DNA from: Bacteroidota bacterium
GTDB lineage: Bacteria > Bacteroidota > Ignavibacteria > Ignavibacteriales > Ignavibacteriaceae
Reading direction: 5' to 3'
Assembly: GCA_022567875.1 (NCBI GenBank)
Contig: JADFGB010000026.1
Span: 1 to 9,023 of the forward strand
Length of the DNA stretch: 9,023 nucleotides
In this document: positions 1 to 5,514 of the stretch, piece after piece
Position numbering within the stretch: the stretch's first letter is position 1
How the letters are laid out: every line of letters begins with the position of its first letter
The notes under the pieces: model-generated
The model's database searches: none
Told to the model about the DNA's origin: nothing
Seen by the model: only the letters and a program-made list of their open reading frames with translations
Program-made: the position numbers and the translations under genes

Positions 1-636
1 TTTATTATTTTCAATTAAAAATAAAACAGGTAATTTTTCTCTGCTTGCCCAGTTAACAGCTTCGTGAAATTCCCCTTGACTTGTTGTACCCTCACCACTA
101 CTAACATAAGCAAAATTATTTTTATTTTGTCTTTTTAGTGATAGTGCAACACCAACTGCATGTAAAAACTGGGTTCCTGTAGCACTTGACTGAGACGGCA
201 AATTAATTTTTTTTGCACCCCAATGACAAGGCAGTTGACGAGATCCGCTGCTTGGATCATCAGCTTTTGCAAAACATTCTAAAAAAAAGTCTGCAGGTGT
301 TACCCCGGCTGTTAAAACAACAGCTAAGTCTCTATAATATGGGAACAGCCAGTCATTATTTGGATCAATAGCTTTGCCCACTGCTGTTTGAATAGCTTCA
401 TGCCCTGAGCCGGCAATATGAAAAAAAGTTCTGCCCTGTTTTAATAAATTCATTGCTTTATTATCAATACCGCGTGCTAATAGCATCAATCTTAAGGAAT
501 GAAGTATTTCCTTTTTATTTAGCCCGGTACTTTTTAAAACCGATATATTCTTTGTATTCGGAGTTCCCTTTTGTTTTAAAGGTTTTTTAATCGCTTTTTC
601 AAAAGTTGCATTAGCGGATTTAATCTCTTTCGCCAT
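1..636 (-). CDS. 2-oxoacid dehydrogenase E1 component, N-terminal part (cut by left window edge)
   Basis: This gene encodes the thiamine-diphosphate-dependent E1 subunit of a 2-oxoacid dehydrogenase complex, which decarboxylates a 2-oxo acid and passes the acyl group to lipoyl-E2. The reading frame is open from the ATG at 636-634 to base 1, giving 212 residues. Visible family marks are HIAGSGHEAIQTA (residues 73-85), the PYYRDLA stretch (99-105), QLPCHWG (134-140), and a thiamine-diphosphate motif that begins GEG at 181-183 and ends NN at 210-211, with Glu in place of the more common middle Asp. The GSGHEA and YYRD style resembles the branched-chain (2-oxoisovalerate) E1 alpha half rather than AceE. 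In Bacteroidota-like genomes this half is often fused to the beta half, but the cut prevents checking. It follows lipB after only 8 bases and has a good Shine-Dalgarno sequence, so it is very likely co-transcribed with lipB and lpdA. Substrate preference is inferred, not proven. Confidence 0.88.
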   Translation of the reverse strand, partial: MAKEIKSANATFEKAIKKPLKQKGTPNTKNISVLKSTGLNKKEILHSLRLMLLARGIDNKAMNLLKQGRTFFHIAGSGHEAIQTAVGKAIDPNNDWLFPYYRDLAVVLTAGVTPADFFLECFAKADDPSSGSRQLPCHWGAKKINLPSQSSATGTQFLHAVGVALSLKRQNKNNFAYVSSGEGTTSQGEFHEAVNWASREKLPVLFLIENNK

Positions 637-641
637 CTTTT

Positions 642-646
642 TCCTC
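642..646 (-). promoter_or_regulatory. Ribosome binding site of the E1 gene
   Basis: On the minus strand GAGGA lies 5 nt upstream of the ATG at 636-634. It overlaps the TGA stop of lipB at 647-645. The position fixes the E1 start and suggests that ribosomes finishing lipB can re-initiate on E1. Confidence 0.7.
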
Positions 647-1343
647 AATTGTTTATATTATCCATTACTGATAGTGAAAACTCATCATAGTTAATATGTC
701 TTATTTGATTATAACCGAAAACTTCTTTGAAATTCAAGAGTAAAATTTCTTTCACTTCTTCAATTTCTATTTTTTTTCCTAACTCTTTATTTAATGAAGT
801 CACTTCTTTATCATCTATTCCACAGGGAATTATACCTTGAAAAAGGGATAAATCTGTATTTACGTTAAATGCAAAACCGTGCATTGTAACCCATTTTTTA
901 ACTTTAATTCCAATTGCTGCAATTTTTCTATTTTCAATCCAAACACCGGTATATTTATTATTTCTTTCTGCAGTAATTTTGTAATGATTACAAGTATTGA
1001 TAATTATTTCTTCTAAAGCTCTTAAAAATTTATGAGTATCTTTTTGCCAATCACTTAAATTTATTATAGGATATCCAACAATTTGCCCGTGACCGTGAAA
1101 AGTTATATCTCCACCGCGGTCAATTTCATAAACTGAAATTTTATTTTGTTTTAAAAATGAATCAGAACTTATTAAATTTTTTTTATCTGCAACTTTACCT
1201 AGAGTATACGTATTATAATGTTCAAGTAAAAAAAATGTATCATCAATTAAATTTTTACTCCGTGCTTCCAATACATCTTTCTGTAAATCCCAAGCTACTT
1301 TATAATCTATTAAATCAATATTACAATAATTTAATTTTTTCAA
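645..1343 (-). CDS. lipB: Lipoyl(octanoyl) transferase LipB
   Basis: LipB moves the octanoyl group from octanoyl-acyl carrier protein to lipoyl domains of E2 and GcvH proteins, the first step of endogenous lipoate attachment in the cytoplasm. The 232-residue product has the family signature RGGDITFHGHGQ (residues 76-87), the RKIAAIG segment with the expected catalytic Lys140, and the catalytic Cys174 in IIPCGI. The Lys-to-Cys spacing of 34 equals that of E. coli LipB (Lys135, Cys169). Length is normal for the family. The start is TTG at 1343-1341: upstream the frame has nine codons without ATG and then TGA, and the N-terminal sequence aligns well with LipB from this point. No strong Shine-Dalgarno sequence is seen. 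It sits between lpdA (35-bp gap) and the E1 gene (8-bp gap), which ties it to lipoylation of the complex encoded by its neighbours. Confidence 0.95.
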   Translation of the reverse strand: MKKLNYCNIDLIDYKVAWDLQKDVLEARSKNLIDDTFFLLEHYNTYTLGKVADKKNLISSDSFLKQNKISVYEIDRGGDITFHGHGQIVGYPIINLSDWQKDTHKFLRALEEIIINTCNHYKITAERNNKYTGVWIENRKIAAIGIKVKKWVTMHGFAFNVNTDLSLFQGIIPCGIDDKEVTSLNKELGKKIEIEEVKEILLLNFKEVFGYNQIRHINYDEFSLSVMDNINN

Positions 1344-1378
1344 TTTACTATTTATCTTGTTAGAATATTTTCATTGTG

Positions 1379-2782
1379 TTAAATATGGATTGCTTCACCG
1401 TAAGCTTGAGCGGCAGCTTCCATCAGAGATTCAGAAAGAGTGGGGTGCGCATGCACTGTTTTTATTATTGACTCTCCCGTAGCCTCCAATGATTTAGCTA
1501 ATGCTGCTTCGGCAATAAGTTCAGTAGCTTCCGATCCGATAATATGGGCACCTAATATTTCACCATATTTTGCGTCAAATATAAATTTGACAAATCCTTC
1601 TCTTTCACCCACGGCAAAAGCTTTACCGCTTGCCATAAAAGGGAATTTTCCTATTTTCACTTCATAGCCCTTTTCTTTAGCTGCTTTTTCCGTTAGACCA
1701 ACACTGGCAACCTGGGGCTGGCAATATGTACAGCCGGGAATATTTTCATATTTAATATCAGGCAGATCCAGTCCTTTCATTTTTTCAACGCAGTGAATTC
1801 CTTCTGCTGATGCAACGTGTGCTAACCAGGGCGGACCTATTACGTCACCAATTGCATATATCCCTTTAACATTAGTTTCGTAAGAAGATTTATCAACTTT
1901 AATATGATTTTTAAAGAGTTCGACTCCTAATTCTTCAAGTCCGAATCCTTCAACATTTCCGGTTACACCTATTGCAGATATAACTTTGTCAGCGGTAAGG
2001 ATATCCTGTTTTCCGTTTTTGCTAATAGTTACATTTACTTTTTTACCTTTTACTTCGGCTTTATCTACTTTTGTGCCGGTATAAATATTAATTCCACGTT
2101 TTTTAAAACTTCCTTGAAGAGCAGCAGAAACTTCATGGTCTTCAATCGGTAATATGGTATCCATCATTTCGATAATTGTTACTTTAGTCCCAAAGACAGA
2201 ATAAAAATAAGCAAACTCAATCCCGATAGCGCCCGCACCTATTATAATTAATTCTTTTGGTTGTTTATCTAAAATCATTGCTTCAGTGCTGGTAATAATC
2301 ATTTTTCTATCTATTGGAATAGTATTGAAAGTTTTGGTTCTTGCACCGGTTGAAATAATAATTTTATCTGCTTCTATTTTTTCAATTTCATTTTGGTTTT
2401 CATCAAAAACTGATATTTGAGTTGTAGAAGTTAATTTTCCAAAACCTCTTATTCTATTAATTTTATTTTTCTTAATTAACATTTCCACGTTTGAGGAAAT
2501 CTTTTCAGAAATATTACGGCTTCTTTTAATAATAGTACTAAAATTAAACTTTAGTCCTGTTGCAGTAATACCAAATTCCTTCCCTTTATTTTTAATTAAA
2601 TCGTAAATTTCAGCATTTTTTAATAACGATTTTGTTGGAATACAGCCCCAATTTAGACAAATTCCGCCTAAATTATCCTTATCAATTAAGACAGTTTTAT
2701 ATCCTAATTGTGAGGCACGAATTGCTGCAACATATCCGCCGGGACCACCACCAAGTATAGCTATATCAAATTTTTCATTCAT
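1379..2782 (-). CDS. lpdA: Dihydrolipoamide dehydrogenase (E3)
   Basis: This FAD flavoprotein reoxidises dihydrolipoyl groups of 2-oxoacid dehydrogenase complexes and the glycine cleavage system, reducing NAD+. The 467-residue product shows the FAD-binding GGGPGG motif (residues 11-16), the redox disulfide Cys42/Cys47 in GGICLNWGCIPTK, the NAD-binding GAGAIGIE segment (182-189), the second FAD motif ending in AIGD (310-313), and the catalytic His446 and Glu451 pair in HPTLSE. Length is typical. An unusual detail is the CTYCQPQ segment (351-357), with Cys351 and Cys354, where enterobacterial Lpd has a Cys-free AYTEPE-type sequence. The start is ATG at 2782-2780, with no clear Shine-Dalgarno sequence but a candidate promoter about 30 bp upstream. 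It is probably the first gene of an lpdA-lipB-E1 operon, so it most likely serves that complex, though it may be shared with others. Confidence 0.96.
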   Translation of the reverse strand: MNEKFDIAILGGGPGGYVAAIRASQLGYKTVLIDKDNLGGICLNWGCIPTKSLLKNAEIYDLIKNKGKEFGITATGLKFNFSTIIKRSRNISEKISSNVEMLIKKNKINRIRGFGKLTSTTQISVFDENQNEIEKIEADKIIISTGARTKTFNTIPIDRKMIITSTEAMILDKQPKELIIIGAGAIGIEFAYFYSVFGTKVTIIEMMDTILPIEDHEVSAALQGSFKKRGINIYTGTKVDKAEVKGKKVNVTISKNGKQDILTADKVISAIGVTGNVEGFGLEELGVELFKNHIKVDKSSYETNVKGIYAIGDVIGPPWLAHVASAEGIHCVEKMKGLDLPDIKYENIPGCTYCQPQVASVGLTEKAAKEKGYEVKIGKFPFMASGKAFAVGEREGFVKFIFDAKYGEILGAHIIGSEATELIAEAALAKSLEATGESIIKTVHAHPTLSESLMEAAAQAYGEAIHI

Positions 2783-2813
2783 AAGAATTTTAATTACTAA
2801 TTATTCTGGGTGA

Positions 2814-2843
2814 CAAATATAATTACTAAAATAGGAAAATAAA
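2814..2843 (-). promoter_or_regulatory. Candidate Bacteroidota-type promoter of lpdA
   Basis: On the minus strand TATATTTG (2821-2814) matches the Bacteroidota -7 consensus TAnnTTTG. A weak -33-like TTTA (2843-2840) lies 18 nt upstream of it, against a consensus of TTTG. Transcription would start near 2807, giving a leader of about 25 nt before the lpdA ATG. The -7 match and the position are good, but the -33 box is poor and AT-rich DNA gives chance matches. Confidence 0.4.
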
Positions 2844-2855
2844 ATGTAAACAGTC

Positions 2856-2884
2856 CTTTAATCTGACTCACGAGTCAGCTAAAG
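2856..2884. repeat. Inverted repeat, possible operator upstream of lpdA
   Basis: CTGACTC (2863-2869) and GAGTCAG (2872-2878) are perfect 7-bp arms around a 2-base centre. Outer arms CTTTA (2856-2860) and TAAAG (2880-2884) extend the symmetry past a small asymmetric bulge. The element is more G+C-rich than its surroundings and lies 13 to 41 bp upstream of the candidate lpdA -33 box, a suitable place for a dimeric regulator. As RNA on the plus strand it would be a hairpin followed by a T-rich stretch, so a terminator in that direction is an alternative, but no plus-strand gene precedes it. Confidence 0.45.
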
Positions 2885-2956
2885 TTGTTTTATTTGTTTG
2901 ATAATATTAACACCAGGAGGTGTATAGCAAAATATTTAAATTCAAATGAAACAATT

Positions 2957-2971
2957 CCAATTTGAAATTGG
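2957..2971. repeat. 15-bp palindrome in the STAS-lpdA intergenic region
   Basis: CCAATTT and AAATTGG form perfect 7-bp arms around one central G. The octamer AATTGGTT at 2966-2973 recurs at 2986-2993, exactly 20 bp or about two helical turns away. It could be a protein-binding site, but its AT content makes chance occurrence possible and no regulator gene lies beside it. Confidence 0.3.
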
Positions 2972-3009
2972 TTACGCTTTTAATTAATTGGTTGAATAAA
3001 ATTACATGC

Positions 3010-3036
3010 AAAAAGTAATAAACAATATTATGTTTA
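3010..3036 (-). terminator. Weak candidate terminator after the STAS gene
   Basis: Read on the minus strand, TAAACA (3036-3031) pairs with TGTTTA (3024-3019) across a 6-base loop. It is followed by TTAC and then five T residues (3014-3010). The stem is short and AT-rich, so this is only a possible intrinsic terminator about 40 bp past the STAS stop codon. Confidence 0.25.
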
Positions 3037-3064
3037 ATGCCTTTTGTGTTTAAGGAATTTTTTT

Positions 3065-3079
3065 ATTAGAATTTCTAAT
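3065..3079. repeat. 15-bp palindrome over the STAS stop codon
   Basis: ATTAGAA (3065-3071) and TTCTAAT (3073-3079) are perfect arms around one base and span the TAG stop at 3077-3075. In the direction of the gene it is followed by a run of A rather than T, so it does not look like an intrinsic terminator. It could stabilise the mRNA 3' end or be chance. Confidence 0.3.
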
Positions 3080-3425
3080 CGACTAAATTAGTATAACTGG
3101 CAACAGCTTCATCTATATTTTTATAAATCTCAAATATTCTCATCATACCTGTAATTTCGAAAAGAACAAAAGTCTCTGAATGTAAATCAGAAATTTTTAA
3201 ACTACGCCCAGACTGCTTCAATTTACGAGCTGCAGATACTAAAGTTCCCAAAAAAGTAGAGTCCATATATTTACATCCTTTTAAACAAACAACAATGTTA
3301 AGTTTACCATCATTAATTCTTTGATCGAGAATATCTTTAAATTCTTGGGCATAATTATAAGTAGCTCTTGAAATGTGAACCGATTCAATAGCAATCCCCT
3401 CTTTTACTTCGGATGAAAATTTCAT
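3075..3425 (-). CDS. STAS-domain protein, anti-sigma factor antagonist type
   Basis: The 116-residue product is a single STAS domain, the fold of SpoIIAA and RsbV, which bind anti-sigma kinases in partner-switching control. Visible marks are a beta-strand region LNIVVCLKG (42-50), then CKYMDSTFLGTLV (51-63) with the Asp55-Ser56-Thr57 motif. In SpoIIAA-type proteins the Ser after Asp is the site of phosphorylation by the cognate kinase. A helix and the strand SLKISDL (75-81) follow, then the FEITGMMRIFEIY segment (89-101) typical of the last helix. There is no second domain, signal peptide or membrane segment. The start is ATG at 3425-3423 with AAAAGG 8 nt upstream (3439-3434). No kinase, phosphatase or sigma factor gene adjoins it, so its partners are unknown. 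It stands alone between two catabolic operons with 90 bp before it and 292 bp after it. Confidence 0.85.
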   Translation of the reverse strand: MKFSSEVKEGIAIESVHISRATYNYAQEFKDILDQRINDGKLNIVVCLKGCKYMDSTFLGTLVSAARKLKQSGRSLKISDLHSETFVLFEITGMMRIFEIYKNIDEAVASYTNLVD

Positions 3426-3460
3426 TACATATACCTTTTATTAGTTACATTAATTTATTC

Positions 3461-3493
3461 AATATTTAATATTTAATATTTAATATTTAATAT
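3461..3493. repeat. Tandem repeat of a 7-bp unit, about 4.7 copies
   Basis: The unit AATATTT occurs four times without error (3461-3488), followed by a partial fifth copy AATAT (3489-3493). It lies 36 to 68 bp upstream of the STAS start codon, where its promoter should be. Short tandem repeats expand and contract by slippage, and 7 bp is not a multiple of the helical turn, so copy number could change promoter geometry. Regulation by this route is inference. Confidence 0.85.
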
Positions 3494-3516
3494 AAATAAA
3501 AATAGAATTTTTATTT
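3494..3516 (-). terminator. Candidate terminator of the aacS operon (AT-only hairpin)
   Basis: A perfect 10-bp inverted repeat, AAATAAAAAT (3494-3503) and ATTTTTATTT (3507-3516), encloses a 3-base loop and touches the TAA stop codon of the acetoacetyl-CoA synthetase. On the minus strand the downstream arm is itself T-rich and leads into ATATT. All stem pairs are A-T, so the hairpin is weak and termination is uncertain. Confidence 0.4.
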
Positions 3517-5477
3517 TAAAAAAAAAGTTTCTCATATTCTTTCAGTGATTTTGGATTTATTAAAACATCTTTATTTATTACTTTTTCTCCGTTGCTCATT
3601 TTAGTTATTGCAATTTCAACTTTTTTACCGCTGATAGTCCGGGGAATTTCTTTTACCGAATATATCAGGGCAGGAACATGTCTTGGAGATGCTGACCTTT
3701 TTATTTCTATTTTTATTTTACTTTCTAATGTTGAATTAAATTTATAATTTCTTTTAACAACAACAAATAAAATAATCCGAACATCATTTTTATGTTTTTG
3801 TCCTATTACAAGACTGTCGTTTATCTCATTTAACGATTCAACAATTCTGTAAATTTCAGCAGTTCCAATTCGAACACCCCCTGGATTAAGTGTTGTATCG
3901 GATCTTCCATAGACAATTACACCACCGGATTTTGTAATTTTAATGTAGTCTCCGTGGTGCCAAACATTGGGATATTTTTCAAAATATGCCGCTTTATACT
4001 TTTCATTTTTTTTATCATTCCAAAAATATAAAGGCATAGATGGAATAGGTGCTGAACAAACCAATTCCCCTTTTTTATTTATTAACACTTTCCCTTTTTC
4101 ATCAAAAGTTTCAACTTTCATCCCCAAGCCTCTGCACTGAATTTCTTCTGAATAGACAGGCAGGATGGGGCAACCGAGCATAAAACAAGAAATAATATCT
4201 GTTCCTCCTGAGATTGAAGAAAGTTGAACATCTGATTTTATATTTTTGTAAACCCACTTAAAGTTACCCTTTGAAAGTGGTGAACCTGTTGAAAGAATTG
4301 TTTTAAGAGAATCTAAATTTGAAATTAATTTCGGTATAACTTTATTTTTTTCACAAATACTTAAAAATTTTGGGCTTGTACCAAATACAGTTATTTTTTC
4401 CTCTTCAATCAATTTCCATAGTTTATCTAAATCAGGATATCCAGGGTTGCCGTCAAATAAAACTACCGTTGCCCCAATGCTCAGTGAACTTACCAACCAA
4501 TTCCACATCATCCAGCCACATGTAGTAAAATAAAAAATATTATCACTACGTTTTAAATCTGTATGTAAAGCTAATTCCTTAAAGTGTTGGAGTAATGTTC
4601 CACCTGCACCGTGTACAATACATTTGGGTACCCCTGTAGTACCTGAAGAATACATTATATAAACAGGATGATCAAAATCAGTTTGAACAAAATTTATTTT
4701 TCTTGCATTGTTCTTTATTAATTCATCAAAATATAAATAATTATTTTCCCTTTTCTTTTTTAATTTTTTACTTTTTACTGAATTTTTAAAATCAAATATT
4801 TTTGAAATCAAAACAATGTTTTTTATTTCAGGAATTCTTTTTTTTATCCCTTCAATTTTACTCATACAGTTAATAGATTTTCCATTATAATTATATTCTT
4901 CAATTGCAAAAAGAACTTTTGGTTTAATCTGATTGAAGCGATCAAAAGCGCTAATTATTCCAAAGTCAGGCGAACACGAAGACCAAATTGCGCCTAAACT
5001 AGTTGCTGCTAACATAGCAATAATTGCTTCCGGAATATTGGACACAAAGCCGGCAACCCTATCCCCTTTTTTAACACCTAATTTCATTAATGAATTTGTC
5101 AGTTTAGCAACAAGTAAATTCAATTCTTTGTAGGTTAATTCAACCCTAGGATAATTTTCCCTAAAACTTACAATTGCTTTCTTAGAGTCATTATACCTTA
5201 ATAAATTTTCTGCAAAATTTAGTTTAGCCTCTGTAAACCATTTTGCACCAAACATTTTATCAGCGGTTAAAACAGAATTATATTTCTTGGAATATTTTAT
5301 TTTACTGAATTTCCAGATAGATTCCCAAAATTCATCAATATTATTAACAGACCAATTATATAATTCATTATACGAGTTAAATGATTTTTTATATTTCTTA
5401 TTTATGAATTTTATATATGCATTGATATTTGAAGTATCAATTCTTTCTTGAGAGGGTATCCAAATTGGTTTTTTCAA
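3516..5477 (-). CDS. aacS: Acetoacetyl-CoA synthetase (acetoacetate-CoA ligase)
   Basis: This ANL-superfamily enzyme activates acetoacetate with ATP and CoA to acetoacetyl-CoA. The 653-residue length matches the AacS family. The N-terminal KPIWIPSQERI and the following helical region with KWFTEAKLNFAENLLR (79-94) are characteristic of AacS and its acetyl-CoA synthetase relatives. The adenylation core has the P-loop YSSGTTGVPK (276-285), CGWMMWNW (320-327), GGTD (424-427), the ATP-ribose Asp510 in HHGD, the GRSDTTLNPGGVRIGTAEIYR hinge region (524-544), and a C-terminal PRTISGKK with the likely catalytic Lys618. The start is TTG at 5477-5475: only three codons separate it from an upstream TGA, and a Shine-Dalgarno-like GAGA precedes it. 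It lies 37 bp after the flavin-reductase-like gene and directly consumes the acetoacetate released by the fumarylacetoacetate hydrolase encoded two genes upstream. It could also use acetoacetate from leucine or ketone-body metabolism. Confidence 0.95.
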   Translation of the reverse strand: MKKPIWIPSQERIDTSNINAYIKFINKKYKKSFNSYNELYNWSVNNIDEFWESIWKFSKIKYSKKYNSVLTADKMFGAKWFTEAKLNFAENLLRYNDSKKAIVSFRENYPRVELTYKELNLLVAKLTNSLMKLGVKKGDRVAGFVSNIPEAIIAMLAATSLGAIWSSCSPDFGIISAFDRFNQIKPKVLFAIEEYNYNGKSINCMSKIEGIKKRIPEIKNIVLISKIFDFKNSVKSKKLKKKRENNYLYFDELIKNNARKINFVQTDFDHPVYIMYSSGTTGVPKCIVHGAGGTLLQHFKELALHTDLKRSDNIFYFTTCGWMMWNWLVSSLSIGATVVLFDGNPGYPDLDKLWKLIEEEKITVFGTSPKFLSICEKNKVIPKLISNLDSLKTILSTGSPLSKGNFKWVYKNIKSDVQLSSISGGTDIISCFMLGCPILPVYSEEIQCRGLGMKVETFDEKGKVLINKKGELVCSAPIPSMPLYFWNDKKNEKYKAAYFEKYPNVWHHGDYIKITKSGGVIVYGRSDTTLNPGGVRIGTAEIYRIVESLNEINDSLVIGQKHKNDVRIILFVVVKRNYKFNSTLESKIKIEIKRSASPRHVPALIYSVKEIPRTISGKKVEIAITKMSNGEKVINKDVLINPKSLKEYEKLFF

Positions 5478-5484
5478 ATTATAA

Positions 5485-5488
5485 TCTC
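5485..5488 (-). promoter_or_regulatory. Ribosome binding site supporting the TTG start of aacS
   Basis: On the minus strand GAGA lies 7 nt upstream of TTG at 5477-5475. Since the frame meets a stop at 5489-5487 and has no ATG near the conserved N-terminus, this site supports initiation at TTG. Confidence 0.5.
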
Positions 5489-5514
5489 AGTATAAAGGTT
5501 TGTTCTTTCTGTAA

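Noticed and set aside
1157..1363. Plus-strand open frame of 68 codons opposite lipB
   Set aside because: It lies opposite the lipB coding region with its conserved motifs, has low-complexity Tyr/Leu/Asn-rich content and no recognisable domain; it is an antisense shadow.
3065..3079. Palindrome over the STAS stop codon as an intrinsic terminator
   Set aside because: In the gene's direction it is followed by a run of A, not T, and the arms leave only a 1-base centre; a terminator call is not supported.
3461..3493. Tandem repeat as a CRISPR array or iteron origin
   Set aside because: Units are only 7 bp and contiguous without spacers, and there is no cas or replication initiator gene in the window.
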